Shown here: one piece after another, positions 9,699-19,291 of the stretch
Numbering within the stretch: position 1 is the stretch's first letter
Layout of the letters: each line of letters starts with the position of its first letter
Origin: Pseudomonas silesiensis
Lineage (GTDB): Bacteria; Pseudomonadota; Gammaproteobacteria; Pseudomonadales; Pseudomonadaceae
Direction of reading: 5' to 3'
DNA: 64,000 bases
Assembly: GCF_001661075.1 (NCBI RefSeq)
Contig: NZ_CP014870.1
Span: 5,709,703-5,773,702 of the forward strand
Notes under the pieces: generated by a model
The model's database searches: none
Told to the model about the DNA's origin: nothing
What the model saw: only the letters and a program-made list of their open reading frames with translations
Program-made: the position numbers and the translations under genes

Positions 9699-10862
9699 AT
9701 GTCGATCAACGTCGAAGATTATTTCGAGCGCGCTACCTTTGACAAAATGAAGGCGTTCGCCGACAAGCAAGAAACCCCGTTCGTGGTGATCGACACCGCG
9801 ATGATCAGCCAGGCCTACGATGACCTGCGCGCCGGTTTCGAATTCGCCAAAGTCTATTACGCGGTAAAAGCCAACCCGGCTGTCGAGATCATTGACCTGT
9901 TGAAAGATAAGGGGTCGAGCTTCGACATCGCCTCGATCTATGAGCTGGACAAGGTGATGGACCGCGGCGTCAGCGCCGACCGTATCAGCTACGGCAACAC
10001 CATCAAGAAATCCAAAGACATCCGTTATTTCTACGAGAAAGGCGTGCGCCTGTTCTCCACCGACTCCGAAGCCGACCTGCGCAACATCGCCAAGGCGGCG
10101 CCGGGCTCGAAAGTCTACGTGCGTATTCTCACCGAAGGCTCGACCACGGCTGACTGGCCTTTGTCGCGCAAATTCGGCTGCCAGACCGACATGGCCATGG
10201 ACCTGCTGATCCTGGCCCGCGACCTCGGTCTGGTGCCTTACGGCATTTCCTTCCACGTCGGCTCGCAACAGCGCGACATCAGCGTCTGGGACGCGGCGAT
10301 CGCCAAGGTCAAAGTGATCTTCGAGCGCCTGAAGGAAGAAGACGGCATCGTGCTCAAGCTGATCAACATGGGCGGTGGCTTTCCGGCCAACTACATCACC
10401 CGCACCAACAGCCTGGAAACCTACGCCGAAGAAATCATCCGTTTCCTCAAGGAAGACTTCGGTGACGACCTGCCGGAAATCATCCTGGAACCTGGCCGTT
10501 CGCTGATCGCCAACGCTGGCATTCTGGTCAGCGAAGTGGTGCTGGTTGCGCGTAAATCCCGCACCGCCGTCGAGCGCTGGGTGTACACGGACGTGGGCAA
10601 ATTCTCCGGTCTGATCGAAACCATGGACGAAGCCATCAAGTTCCCGATCTGGACCGAGAAGAAAGGCGAAATGGAAGAAGTGGTCATCGCCGGCCCGACC
10701 TGCGACAGCGCCGACATCATGTACGAAAACTACAAGTATGGTTTGCCGCTGAACCTGGCCATTGGTGATCGTATGTACTGGTTGTCGACCGGTGCCTACA
10801 CCACCAGCTACAGCGCCGTTGAATTCAATGGCTTCCCGCCGCTGAAATCGTTTTACGTTTAA
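9699..10862 (+). CDS. speC: ornithine (type III PLP) decarboxylase
   Basis: A 387-residue fold-type-III decarboxylase converting ornithine to putrescine; relatives may also accept lysine. The start at 9699 is preceded by TTAGGAG at 8 bases spacing and gives the length I recall for P. aeruginosa SpeC; an in-frame ATG at 9606 would add 31 unlikely residues. The PLP lysine is Lys57 in YYAVKANP; GGGFPANY and EPGRS are the phosphate-binding and active-site motifs, and CDSADIMY holds the catalytic Cys-Asp. Monocistronic, with a perfect terminator just behind and a hairpin-bearing leader in front that may regulate it. Confidence 0.92.
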   Translation: MSINVEDYFERATFDKMKAFADKQETPFVVIDTAMISQAYDDLRAGFEFAKVYYAVKANPAVEIIDLLKDKGSSFDIASIYELDKVMDRGVSADRISYGNTIKKSKDIRYFYEKGVRLFSTDSEADLRNIAKAAPGSKVYVRILTEGSTTADWPLSRKFGCQTDMAMDLLILARDLGLVPYGISFHVGSQQRDISVWDAAIAKVKVIFERLKEEDGIVLKLINMGGGFPANYITRTNSLETYAEEIIRFLKEDFGDDLPEIILEPGRSLIANAGILVSEVVLVARKSRTAVERWVYTDVGKFSGLIETMDEAIKFPIWTEKKGEMEEVVIAGPTCDSADIMYENYKYGLPLNLAIGDRMYWLSTGAYTTSYSAVEFNGFPPLKSFYV

Positions 10863-10877
10863 TTAGTAATCGTCCAT

Positions 10878-10907
10878 AAAAAACCCGTGAATTTCACGGG
10901 TTTTTTT
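10878..10907 (+). terminator. rho-independent terminator of speC
   Basis: AAAAAACCCGTGAA-TTTCACGGGTTTTTTT: a perfect 7-8 bp stem flanked by A and T runs, 15 bases after the speC stop. Confidence 0.95.
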
Positions 10908-11035
10908 ATGGCTAATTATTGGCACCAATGTCCTGCACTCCGATTTCATAATGAGTTACAGACCAATCATATAAAAGCATCCAAAAACAAGGTTACTCTG
11001 CGACCTCACTCCATTATTTTAAAAGGATTTAAACC

Positions 11036-12103
11036 ATGGAACATAATGCCGCACCTGTTGCATCCCCACCGATCATTACCAAAAGCGACATTACACGTAT
11101 CAAAGAGTACGTCACCACCGCACATGCACTTCCAATCACCCTGAGTGAGGTTCAACAATTTCTCAAAGGTGAAGAAAACGGAATCGCAGGTCTGGAGCCG
11201 TATGAAATTGCCAGCACTTTTGCCAAAATCGTAAGCAACGCGAACAGCTGGAACGACATCGAATTATCGATGAAAAAAGTTGCCGGCAGTCTTAACGCCT
11301 TCCATGCGGACCTGACTTCCTTCGGCAACGACATTATCGATGCCGTTGTGACAATGCCAGGTTATAAAAACTACCTGGGCACTCTTGAAAGACTGTCCGA
11401 GGAAGAAATCGCCCTGCTGCCGCCTTTGCAGGTGGGACAGGAAGAGAAAAACAGATTCCCGACAATCAAGGACTCCATCCAGTTCATTGCCAGATCCATC
11501 GAACAAAAAAGGATGAGCAGCACTGACATTGAGCTACGCCTTCGTATCTTCAAAAAGGAGTTGAACAATGAAATATCGGTAATGATCAGCAAAAAGCTGA
11601 AGCTGGCCGACCCTCATGAAGTGTCCGCAGAAATCAGCCAGCTCAACGCCGAAATCGATGCAGCCCAACAATTGGTGGACAAAAAAACCAAGGCGTACGA
11701 ATCAAATATTTACGATAAGATCTTTTCATTCCACCCCACCCTGTTTGTGATCGAGCGTACCAAAGAGGTAGCTAAGATAATTGAGGTAGACCCTTTGATC
11801 CGTCGCCGGAACGAGCTCACCGAGCAAGTCCGCCAGAAGTACATTCTTACGGGGACCCTGCAAACACTGCATAACCGTCTATCCGTCATAGATACTTTTA
11901 TCAATGACGCTATCAGCAGTGTGGCTCTGGTGGAAACCTTGTGGATCACTATTTCCGAGTATATTGACTCGTCAAAAAACAAAGTGGACGGGATTCACGA
12001 GTTCCTGACGCTAAGAGCATTTGTTACCAGCCTGCGGGCAGTTCTCGAAGACTGGCAAAAAGTGGATGCGAATGCCAGAGCCCTGACAAGGGCGCTAGAT
12101 TGA
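11036..12103 (+). CDS. orphan alpha-xenorhabdolysin/YaxA-like toxin subunit
   Basis: A 355-residue, nearly all-helical protein without signal peptide. Features recalling the XaxA/YaxA alpha-pore-forming family: SWNDIE at 71-76 after a helix, the FADL-like run ending in MPGY at 107-110, long coiled-coil helices at about 160-220 and 255-290, and the C-terminal ETLWITISEYID (300-311) and FVTSLRAVLEDW (329-340). Known members are binary cytolysins of two adjacent genes; here no partner is present. The segment that forms the hydrophobic hairpin in XaxA is replaced by a short, charged stretch at 225-255. The gene is AT-richer than speC and the piu genes it separates, and has AAAGGA before the ATG; probably acquired by transfer. 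Family assignment is from memory. Confidence 0.6.
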   Translation: MEHNAAPVASPPIITKSDITRIKEYVTTAHALPITLSEVQQFLKGEENGIAGLEPYEIASTFAKIVSNANSWNDIELSMKKVAGSLNAFHADLTSFGNDIIDAVVTMPGYKNYLGTLERLSEEEIALLPPLQVGQEEKNRFPTIKDSIQFIARSIEQKRMSSTDIELRLRIFKKELNNEISVMISKKLKLADPHEVSAEISQLNAEIDAAQQLVDKKTKAYESNIYDKIFSFHPTLFVIERTKEVAKIIEVDPLIRRRNELTEQVRQKYILTGTLQTLHNRLSVIDTFINDAISSVALVETLWITISEYIDSSKNKVDGIHEFLTLRAFVTSLRAVLEDWQKVDANARALTRALD

Positions 12104-12148
12104 ATCTGCTCATTTCTGCACTTGGTAGAACCATTTATAAATAAACAG

Positions 12149-12910
12149 TCAAGTCACTTGTTTAGCGAGTTGCGACGCACGCTGCTGATACTGTAGAGCC
12201 ATCGCTCGAATGACGGGGTGCGGGGCGTTGAGTAACGCCTCACCACCCACTCGCAGAAAATTCTGGTTACCGCCAGCCAATGCCCGGCGCAACCAGGACA
12301 ACGCTTCGTCAACCTGCCCCTCATCGGCCAACAGCGCCGCATAACTGAACTGGCCTCGAAAATCCCCACCTTCGGCCGATCGTCGATACCAACACCTTGC
12401 CGCCGATGGATCGGCTGGACAAATCTGCCCTTCTTCCAGATAACGCCCCAGTAGGTTCATCGATTTTGCATGCCCCAGTTCTGCGGCCTGTCGATACAGG
12501 CTCAACGCTTGAAACGGGTCCATCACCACCCCGCGCCCGGTCGCCAGCAGATTGGCGTAGTTGTACATCGCCCAATCGAGGCCAGCTTCGGCGGCGACGC
12601 GATAATGCAAGGCAGCAACCGCCGCATCGGCAACACATCCCCAGCCATGCTCATGACAACGACCGAGCATGTTGCGCGCCATCAGATGACCTCCCTGCGC
12701 GGCGATTGCGAACCAGCGCACGGCCAGCGGCTGATCCTGCGCGATCCCTCGGCCATCCAGCAGAATCTGCCCGAGCAAGGCCTGGGCGTCGAGCACGCCT
12801 TCCCGGGCCGCAATCAGAATCGCCTGGGCCGCGCGAGCGGGGCTTTCATTGAGCATGGCTTTGAGGCGATCGCCGTCGAGCACTTCTTCGCGGCGCAATT
12901 GAAAACTCAT
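12149..12910 (-). CDS. Sel1-repeat protein downstream of piuC
   Basis: A 253-residue protein built of five or so Sel1-like TPR repeats (motifs such as [59 protein letters not shown]) between about residues 35 and 215. Sel1 repeats form solenoids for protein binding. It overlaps piuC by four bases (ATGA) and so belongs to the same iron-regulated transcript; the same pair occurs in P. aeruginosa (PA4516-PA4515, from memory). No catalytic motif and no signal peptide. Role unknown, perhaps an assembly or regulatory partner of the hydroxylase. Confidence 0.85.
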   Translation of the reverse strand: MSFQLRREEVLDGDRLKAMLNESPARAAQAILIAAREGVLDAQALLGQILLDGRGIAQDQPLAVRWFAIAAQGGHLMARNMLGRCHEHGWGCVADAAVAALHYRVAAEAGLDWAMYNYANLLATGRGVVMDPFQALSLYRQAAELGHAKSMNLLGRYLEEGQICPADPSAARCWYRRSAEGGDFRGQFSYAALLADEGQVDEALSWLRRALAGGNQNFLRVGGEALLNAPHPVIRAMALQYQQRASQLAKQVT

Positions 12911-13587
12911 ACCTCGACCCAGCGACGCAGCAGGTTGTGGTAAGTGCCGGTCAGGCGGATCAGCGAAGGGTGATCGGGCATATCTTGCATCAACTGCTGG
13001 ATCGCCCCGTCCATCTCGAACAGCAAGGCGCGCTGGCTGTCTTCTCGGACCAGGCTTTGGGTCCAGAAGAACGAGGCAAAGCGCGAACCGCGGGTGACGG
13101 CGTTGACCTTGTGCAGGCTGGTGCCGGGGTACAGGACCATATCGCCCGCGGGCAACTTCACCCGTTGGGTGCCGAAGGTGTCCTGGATTTCCAGCTCGCC
13201 ACCGTCATAGTCCTCGGGCTCGCTGAAAAACAACGTTGCCGACAGATCGGTGCGCACCCGCTCAATGCTGTTCTTGGGCTGGCGCACGGCGTTGTCGATG
13301 TGGAAATCGAAGCTGCCACCGGCCGTGTAACAGTTCAGCAACGGCGGGAAGACCTTGTGCGGTAGCGCGGCCGACATGAACAGCGGATTTTTCCACAGCC
13401 GCTCCACCATCGCCGCGCCAACCTCCTTGGCCAATGGATGACCTTCCGGCAGTTGCAGGTTGTGCTTGGCCTTGGCCGACTGATAACCCGCGGTGATCTT
13501 GCCATCCGCCCAATCGGCCTGTTCCAGAGCCTCACGAATGCGCCGCACTTCTTCTTTAGCGAACAAGTCGGGAATGTGCAGCAGCAT
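12907..13587 (-). CDS. piuC: Fe(II)/2-oxoglutarate PKHD-type hydroxylase PiuC
   Basis: A 226-residue dioxygenase from the ATG at 13587, which is preceded by AGGTG at 8 bases; the longer frame to 13671 would run through the Fur box. Iron ligands are His96 and Asp98 in FHID and His159 in SLHKV; Arg169 in GSRF should bind 2-oxoglutarate. It lies divergent from the TonB-dependent receptor piuA and upstream of the Sel1 gene. In Pseudomonas piuC is Fur-regulated and mutants show altered uptake of siderophore-conjugated compounds; its substrate is not established. Confidence 0.92.
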   Translation of the reverse strand: MLLHIPDLFAKEEVRRIREALEQADWADGKITAGYQSAKAKHNLQLPEGHPLAKEVGAAMVERLWKNPLFMSAALPHKVFPPLLNCYTAGGSFDFHIDNAVRQPKNSIERVRTDLSATLFFSEPEDYDGGELEIQDTFGTQRVKLPAGDMVLYPGTSLHKVNAVTRGSRFASFFWTQSLVREDSQRALLFEMDGAIQQLMQDMPDHPSLIRLTGTYHNLLRRWVEV

Positions 13588-13613
13588 GGGGAAGCACCTG
13601 AAGGCAAAAGGAT

Positions 13614-13638
13614 GGCAATGGTATTGATTCTTATTGCC
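13614..13638. promoter_or_regulatory. Fur box between piuC and piuA
   Basis: GGCAATGGTATTGATTCTTATTGCC has perfect 6-base outer arms; read on the minus strand as AATAAGAATCAATACCATT it closely follows the Fur consensus of repeated GATAAT/ATTATC units. It lies 27 bases before the piuC start and about 155 bases before piuA. A second AT-rich stretch at 13706-13742 before piuA could be its own promoter and Fur site. Confidence 0.7.
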
Positions 13639-13793
13639 TGTGTAAAACCCTGGCGACGAATGAAACATCAAAAACCGTAAGGGTAAATTGTAAAGAATGT
13701 AAATTCAGTGCGAATAGTAATGTTTCGCAATTGATACGAATACTTGTTTACCCTATATTCCGCGGCCTCAAATCCTTGGGGAGGGGAATGCTC

Positions 13794-16109
13794 ATGTCAC
13801 GCCAACACTCACAATTACCGGTCAGTTCACCGCGTTTGCTTGCGTCTGCAATTGGCGTGGCGATCACTGCCGGCTCCGCTGGCCATATGGTTTTCGCTGC
13901 CGAGAAGACCGACGAGAAAGCGCCGGGCAATGCGATTTCCCTCGACGCCACTGCGATTAACGGCGAAGCCCAGGACGCGACGACCTACAACGTTGAAAAC
14001 GCCTCCTCGCCCAAGTACACCGCGCCGCTGGTCGACACGCCGCGCTCGATTACCGTGATCCCGCAACAAGTCCTCAAGGACACCGGCGCCCTCAACATGC
14101 AGGACGCCCTGCGCACCGTTCCCGGCATCACCTTCGGTGCCGGTGAAGGCGGTAACCCACAGGGCGACCGTCCGTTCATTCGCGGCTTCGATGCCCAGGG
14201 CGATACCTACCTGGACGGCGTGCGCGACACCGGTTCGCAAAGCCGCGAGATCTTCGCCGTCGAATCGATTGAAGTCAGCAAAGGCCCTAACTCGGCCATC
14301 GGCGGCCGTGGCGCTGCCGGCGGCAGCATCAACCTGGTCAGCAAGAAAGCCCACCTGGGCGACTCGCTCGACGGTGGCTTCACCTGGGGCTCGGACCAGA
14401 CACAGCGCTATACCCTCGACGGCAACTACCAGTTCACCGACACCGCCGCTGGCCGTCTGAACCTGATGAGCCACGAAAGCAACGTCGCCGGCCGGGACAA
14501 GGTCGATTACGACCGTTGGGGCATCGCCCCATCGCTGGCCTTCGGCCTGGGCACCGACACTCGGGTGAACCTCGATTACTACCACCTGGAAAGTAACGAC
14601 ACGCCGGATTCGGGCATTCCGTACACCATTCCTGCCGGCCTTGCTGCCGCCCGCACCAAGTCCAATCCGGACAAGCCTTACGCCGGTGGCGATGACAGCA
14701 ACTTCTACGGTCTGGACCGCGATTTCCGCAAGGGCCGCACCGACACCGCGACCTTCGCCATCGAGCACGACCTGAACGATGCGTTGACCGTCAAGAACAC
14801 CCTGCGCCACGGCAGCAGCATGCAGGATTACATCCTGACCCAGCCGGACGACTCCAAGGGCAACGTCAACAATGGCAGCGTCTGGCGTCGGGCCAACACC
14901 CGTGTCAGCAACACCACGACCACCACCAACCAGACCGATCTGTTTGGTGATGTGTACATCGCCGGCTTCAAGAACAGCTTCGCCACCGGTATCGAGCTGA
15001 GCCGCGAGGAAGGCAAGAAGTCCTCGTACACGGTCAACACCGACACCACGCCGGGTACCGCCGCCGCGACCACCAACTGCACCCCGGCCCTGATCGGCGC
15101 TGCGAGCAACTACAACTGCACCTCGCTGTCCAACCCGAACCCGAACGACCCATGGGACGGCTCCATCTCGCGCAACTACGCCGGCACCGACACCAAGGCC
15201 AAGACCTATGCGCTGTACGTGTTCGACACCCTGGAGCTGTCCGATCAGTGGCTGGTGAACATGGGCCTGCGTTACGACCATTTCGATACCGACTACAAGA
15301 CCTACAACGCCGCCGGCACCACCACGTCCAAAGGCGATGACGTCAGCGAATTCGTCACAGGCCAATTCGGCGTGGTCTACAAGCCGGCTGAAAACGGCAG
15401 TATCTATGCCTCGTATGCCACGTCCGCCACGCCACCGGGCAACACCCTGGGTGAAGGTCAGGAAGGCAACCCGCTGGGCGGCACCCCGGATCGCAACGGC
15501 AACCTGCTGAAAAGCGACATGGAGCCGGAAACCACCAAGAACTACGAGATCGGTACCAAGTGGGACCTGCTGAACGATCGCCTGTCCCTGACCGCCGATA
15601 TCTTCCGCACCGAGAAAGACAACGCACGTGTTCAAGTGGACACCACCTCGTACGAAAACGCCGGTAAAACCCGCGTTCAAGGTGTCGAACTGTCGGCCAC
15701 CGGCAAGATCACCGACAAATGGCAAGTCTTCGCCGGTTATGCCTACATGGACAGCGAACAAGTCGACGGCGGCCCGTTGGGCGCGGCCAACGACGGCAAC
15801 GAGCTGCCTAACACGCCGAAAAACAGCGCCAGCCTCTGGACGACCTACCAGGTCACGCCGAAGCTGACCATCGGTGGCGGCGCGTTCTACGTCGACGACG
15901 TATTCGGCAGCGTGGCCAATACCACCATGGTGGATGACTATGTACGTTACGACGCGATGGTGGCCTACAAGCTGACCAAAAACGTCGACCTGCAGCTGAA
16001 CGTGCAGAACCTGACCGACGAAACCTACTACGACAAAGCGTTCTCGACCCACTTCGCCAACCAGGCGGCAGGCCGTACCGCGTTGCTGAGCACCAACTTC
16101 CACTTCTGA
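13794..16109 (+). CDS. piuA: TonB-dependent siderophore receptor PiuA
   Basis: A 771-residue outer-membrane receptor. The start at 13794 has GGGGAGGGG 7 bases upstream; ATG 13788 is possible but too close to it. A signal peptide covers about residues 1-36, ending at VFAAE. The plug has the DTPRSITVIPQQVL TonB-box region and the RGFDAQ / YLDGVRD motifs, and the rest is the 22-strand barrel ending in Phe (STNFHF). Catecholate-type receptors of this branch (PiuA, Fiu, CirA) import ferric mono- or bis-catechol complexes. Likely Fur-repressed, divergent from piuC and followed by the reductase piuB. Confidence 0.93.
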   Translation: MSRQHSQLPVSSPRLLASAIGVAITAGSAGHMVFAAEKTDEKAPGNAISLDATAINGEAQDATTYNVENASSPKYTAPLVDTPRSITVIPQQVLKDTGALNMQDALRTVPGITFGAGEGGNPQGDRPFIRGFDAQGDTYLDGVRDTGSQSREIFAVESIEVSKGPNSAIGGRGAAGGSINLVSKKAHLGDSLDGGFTWGSDQTQRYTLDGNYQFTDTAAGRLNLMSHESNVAGRDKVDYDRWGIAPSLAFGLGTDTRVNLDYYHLESNDTPDSGIPYTIPAGLAAARTKSNPDKPYAGGDDSNFYGLDRDFRKGRTDTATFAIEHDLNDALTVKNTLRHGSSMQDYILTQPDDSKGNVNNGSVWRRANTRVSNTTTTTNQTDLFGDVYIAGFKNSFATGIELSREEGKKSSYTVNTDTTPGTAAATTNCTPALIGAASNYNCTSLSNPNPNDPWDGSISRNYAGTDTKAKTYALYVFDTLELSDQWLVNMGLRYDHFDTDYKTYNAAGTTTSKGDDVSEFVTGQFGVVYKPAENGSIYASYATSATPPGNTLGEGQEGNPLGGTPDRNGNLLKSDMEPETTKNYEIGTKWDLLNDRLSLTADIFRTEKDNARVQVDTTSYENAGKTRVQGVELSATGKITDKWQVFAGYAYMDSEQVDGGPLGAANDGNELPNTPKNSASLWTTYQVTPKLTIGGGAFYVDDVFGSVANTTMVDDYVRYDAMVAYKLTKNVDLQLNVQNLTDETYYDKAFSTHFANQAAGRTALLSTNFHF

Positions 16110-16116
16110 TAGAGAA

Positions 16117-16218
16117 CTGTAGGAGCGAGCTTGCTCGCGATGGTCGTCAACGATGACGCGGAAAACCTGACGCCCCGCGTCGCTCTCGGGTTTTTCGCGA
16201 GCGAGCTCGCTCCTACAG
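16117..16218. repeat. REPIN (paired REP palindrome)
   Basis: CTGTAGGAGCGAGCTTGCTCGCGA and TCGCGAGCGAGCTCGCTCCTACAG face each other; one arm has diverged slightly. It starts 7 bases after the piuA stop, before the piuA terminator. Confidence 0.85.
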
Positions 16219-16233
16219 TATTGGCGTTGGGCC

Positions 16234-16265
16234 AGGCCCCGTTCATCCTGATGAACGGGGCCTTT
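16234..16265 (+). terminator. terminator after piuA
   Basis: AGGCCCCGTTCATC-CTGATGAACGGGGCCTTT: a 12-13 bp stem with a short T run, between piuA and piuB. Confidence 0.8.
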
Positions 16266-16348
16266 GTGCGTAAAAAAGAATGCTTCTCGACCACCCACGG
16301 CATAATGCGCGCCGTGATGATTATTTTCGAACGAACAAGGCGAGCGAC

Positions 16349-18877
16349 GTGTTGAAGAAAACCCTGTTCCAGTTGCACTGGTTTTTCGGCATCAGCGCCG
16401 GGCTGGTCCTGGCCCTGATGGGCATCACCGGGGCCACGGTATCGTTTCAGGATGAAATCCTGAGCGTGCTGAACCCTTCTGTGCTGCAGGTCGAGAAGCA
16501 GGTCGCCGGCGTCCTGCCACCCGCCGAGCTGGTGGAAAAAATCGAAGGGGCCTCGGGCAAGAAAGTGGCGATGCTCTGGGTCGAGACCGATAGCGCAAAC
16601 GCCGCGCGAGTGTCCTTTACCCCACCACCGGGTGAGCGCCGCGGCGAGATGCGCTACTTCAACCCATACACCGCCGAATTCATGGGCAATGCCGTCGGCC
16701 AGGACTTCTTCGGCTTCATGCTGCAGCTGCACCGTTTCCTCGCCATGGGCGATACCGGTCGGCAGATCACCGGCGCCTGTACGCTGATCCTGGTGTTCTT
16801 CTGCCTGTCCGGCCTCTACCTGCGGTGGCCGCGCCAGTGGAACAGCTGGCGCGCCTGGCTGACCTTCGACTGGAAGAAAAAAGGTCGCAGCTTCAATTGG
16901 GACCTGCACTCGGTGGCGGGCACCTGGTGCCTGTTGTTCTACCTCCTGGCGGCGCTGACCGGGTTGTCCTGGTCCTATGAGTGGTACAACAAGGGCCTGA
17001 CGCGGCTGCTTTCCGATTCACCGCAGAATGAGCGTGTTCGCGGCGGCCGTGGTCCCGCACCAGCCGGCCCGGCACCGACCGCCGATTACGCGGCAATGTG
17101 GAGCAGCATCTACAGCGCCGCCGGCCCGGCCCTGAGTGCCTACAACATTCGTATGCCGCCAGTGGCCGGGCAACCGGCAACCGTGTTCTATCTGTTGAAC
17201 AGTTCGCCCCATGACCGCGCACTGAACCAGATCAGCCTCGATCCGGCCACCGGCATCGTCAAGCGCCATGACCGCTACAGCGACAAGAGCCTCAAGGCGC
17301 AGTTGCTGACCAGCATCTACGCGCTGCACGTCGGCAGCTATTTCGGAATCATCGGGCGGATCATCCTGACGCTCAGCGCGCTGACCATGCCGCTGTTCTT
17401 CGTCACGGGCTGGCTGCTGTACCTCGATCGTCGACGCAAGAAAAAGCAGATCAAGGATGCCCGCCAAGGCCTCGCACAATCAGACAGCAATGCGCCGGCC
17501 TGGCTGATCGGCTTCGCCAGCCAGAGCGGGTTTGCCGAGCAATTGGCGTGGCAGACCGCCGGGCAATTGCAGGCCGCCGGCCTGCCGGTGAAAGTTCAGC
17601 CTCTGGCGGAGGTCAGCGAGCAGGATCTGCGCGATTCCAGCAACGCACTGTTTGTGGTCAGCACTTTCGGCGACGGTGAAGCGCCGGACAGCGCCCGGGG
17701 CTTCGAACGCAAGGTGCTGGGCCAGGCGCCGAGCCTGGAAAGCCTGAACTATGCGGTGCTCGGCCTCGGTGATCGGCAGTACCAACACTTCTGCGGTTTC
17801 GCCCGACGCTTGCACACCTGGCTGGGCATGCACGGCGGCAAGACCCTGTTCGCCCCGGTGGAAGTCGACAGCGGCGACCCCTACGCCTTGCGTCACTGGC
17901 AGCAGCAACTCGGCCTGGTGACCGGACAGGCGCCTGTGGACACCTGGCAAGCGCCCGGCTATGACCACTGGACTCTGATCCGCCGGGATTTGCTCAACCC
18001 TGACAGCAGCGCCTCGGGCGTGTACTTGCTGGGCCTCGCCGCCCCTACCACCAGCAGCTGGCTGGCCGGGGACCTGGTGGAAGTGCTGCCGCGCAATTGC
18101 CCGTGGGCGATCGAGCACTTCCTCGATGGCCTGGGCATCGACGGTCGAGCCACGGTGACGCTCGACGACCTGTCGCAACCGCTGGAGCAAGCTCTCGCCA
18201 GTCGACAGTTGCCCGAGAACCGGACCCATCTGGTCGCTCTGCACGCGCAAGCGCTGGTGGACGCCCTGATACCGTTGGCCATGCGCGAATACTCCATCGC
18301 CTCGATTGCCGCCGATGGCGTACTGGAACTGATCGTGCGCCAGGAACTGCACCCCGACGGCAGGCTCGGCATCGGCTCCGGCTGGCTGACCGAACATGTG
18401 CCGGTGGGCGGCACCGTCAGCCTGCGGGTACGCCGCAACAGCGGTTTCCATCTGCCGACCGAGCCGGTACCGATGATTTTGCTGGGCAACGGTACAGGGC
18501 TGGCGGGGCTGCGCAGTCTGCTCAAGGCGCGGATTGCCGACGGGCAGCAGCGTCATTGGCTGTTGTTCGGCGAGCGCAATCGCGAGCACGACTACCTGTG
18601 CCGCGATGAACTTGAAGAGTGGCTGATTTCGGGCGATCTGGAACGGTTGGACCTGGCGTTCTCGCGGGATCAGGCCGAAAAGATCTACGTGCAGGATCGA
18701 CTGCGCGAGTCGGCCTCGGAACTGAAGAAATGGCTGGCGGAGGGCGCGGTCATTTACATCTGCGGCAGCTTGCAGGGGATGGCTTCAGGGGTGGATCACG
18801 CGCTCAATGAAGTGCTCGGAATCGAGGAGGTTGACCGCCTTATCGAGCAGGGTCGCTACCGCCGCGACGTCTACTGA
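16349..18877 (+). CDS. piuB: PepSY membrane flavoreductase PiuB
   Basis: An 842-residue fusion. Residues 1-370 are a PepSY-associated membrane domain (first helix begins [16 protein letters not shown], four helices in all). A flavodoxin domain follows at about 388-520 ([20 protein letters not shown]) and then an FAD/NADPH cytochrome-P450-reductase module (RxYSIAS-like [16 protein letters not shown]-terminal RYRRDVY). It starts at GTG behind AAGG. The layout suggests electrons pass from NADPH through FMN and heme or quinone across the inner membrane to reduce ferric siderophore in the periplasm, as inferred for relatives such as FpvG and PA4513. Lies downstream of piuA with its own short upstream region. 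Confidence 0.85.
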   Translation: MLKKTLFQLHWFFGISAGLVLALMGITGATVSFQDEILSVLNPSVLQVEKQVAGVLPPAELVEKIEGASGKKVAMLWVETDSANAARVSFTPPPGERRGEMRYFNPYTAEFMGNAVGQDFFGFMLQLHRFLAMGDTGRQITGACTLILVFFCLSGLYLRWPRQWNSWRAWLTFDWKKKGRSFNWDLHSVAGTWCLLFYLLAALTGLSWSYEWYNKGLTRLLSDSPQNERVRGGRGPAPAGPAPTADYAAMWSSIYSAAGPALSAYNIRMPPVAGQPATVFYLLNSSPHDRALNQISLDPATGIVKRHDRYSDKSLKAQLLTSIYALHVGSYFGIIGRIILTLSALTMPLFFVTGWLLYLDRRRKKKQIKDARQGLAQSDSNAPAWLIGFASQSGFAEQLAWQTAGQLQAAGLPVKVQPLAEVSEQDLRDSSNALFVVSTFGDGEAPDSARGFERKVLGQAPSLESLNYAVLGLGDRQYQHFCGFARRLHTWLGMHGGKTLFAPVEVDSGDPYALRHWQQQLGLVTGQAPVDTWQAPGYDHWTLIRRDLLNPDSSASGVYLLGLAAPTTSSWLAGDLVEVLPRNCPWAIEHFLDGLGIDGRATVTLDDLSQPLEQALASRQLPENRTHLVALHAQALVDALIPLAMREYSIASIAADGVLELIVRQELHPDGRLGIGSGWLTEHVPVGGTVSLRVRRNSGFHLPTEPVPMILLGNGTGLAGLRSLLKARIADGQQRHWLLFGERNREHDYLCRDELEEWLISGDLERLDLAFSRDQAEKIYVQDRLRESASELKKWLAEGAVIYICGSLQGMASGVDHALNEVLGIEEVDRLIEQGRYRRDVY

Positions 18878-18884
18878 CCCACCA

Positions 18885-19106
18885 AAATCCCATGGGGGTG
18901 TCCCATTCCACGACCATCCGCGCGGGACGGTCGCTGCGACTCCAGACCATCGCCCGGTCGCCCGGCAGGTCGCCGGACTGCACGCCATCGGTGAGTTGCG
19001 GACGGTCCTTGACCGAGGCGATCACCGCCGGCGCGACGCAGGGAAGCAACAGCCCGGCGCCGACGGCTTGCATGACACAACGGCGACCTAGGTCGAAATC
19101 GCTCAT
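18885..19106 (-). pseudogene. phoD: 5' remnant of phoD (alkaline phosphatase D)
   Basis: From an ATG at 19106 about 70 codons read as the start of a PhoD phosphodiesterase/alkaline phosphatase: a twin-arginine signal peptide (LGRRCVMQAVGAGLL), then DGVQSGDLPGDRAMVWSRSD and the strand MVVEWDT typical of the family's N-terminal domain. After EWDT similarity ends and the frame runs into the 3' end of the convergent piuB gene, stopping at 18840. A complete PhoD has about 500 residues, so more than 85% is missing. A GGAG ribosome-binding site remains. The deletion end lies next to the piuB stop codon. Confidence 0.75.
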
Positions 19107-19169
19107 GGGGTTCTCCCTTTAAAGGGAAAAACCAAAGCACATACGCATGACGCTGGCGTGAAATGCAAT

Positions 19170-19265
19170 CCCTGTGGGGCTGGCTTGCCAGCGATCGCGG
19201 TACAACAGTCGCCGAATGAGTTGGATGTTAAGCCGTCATCGCGGGCAAGCCCGCTCCCACAGGGG
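19170..19265. repeat. REPIN with one diverged arm
   Basis: CCCTGTGGGGCTGGCTTGCCAGCGATCGCGG on one side and CGCGGGCAAGCCCGCTCCCACAGGGG on the other. The first arm is of the GGCTGGCTTGCCAGC subtype and the second of the GCGGGCAAGCCCGC subtype, so two REP variants are paired here. Between the phoD remnant and fruA. Confidence 0.75.
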
Positions 19266-19291
19266 TTGGGGTGTGTCAGGGATTTGGGTGG

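Noticed and set aside
13588..13671. A 28-codon upstream extension of piuC
   Set aside because: It would place coding sequence across the Fur box and adds no family-like residues.
13827..16298. An 823-codon minus-strand frame opposite piuA
   Set aside because: piuA has a signal peptide, plug motifs and a terminal Phe; the reverse frame has none and runs through a REP and a terminator.
16290..16345. A second Fur box before piuB
   Set aside because: The AT-rich piece around GATGATTATTTTC resembles half a site only.
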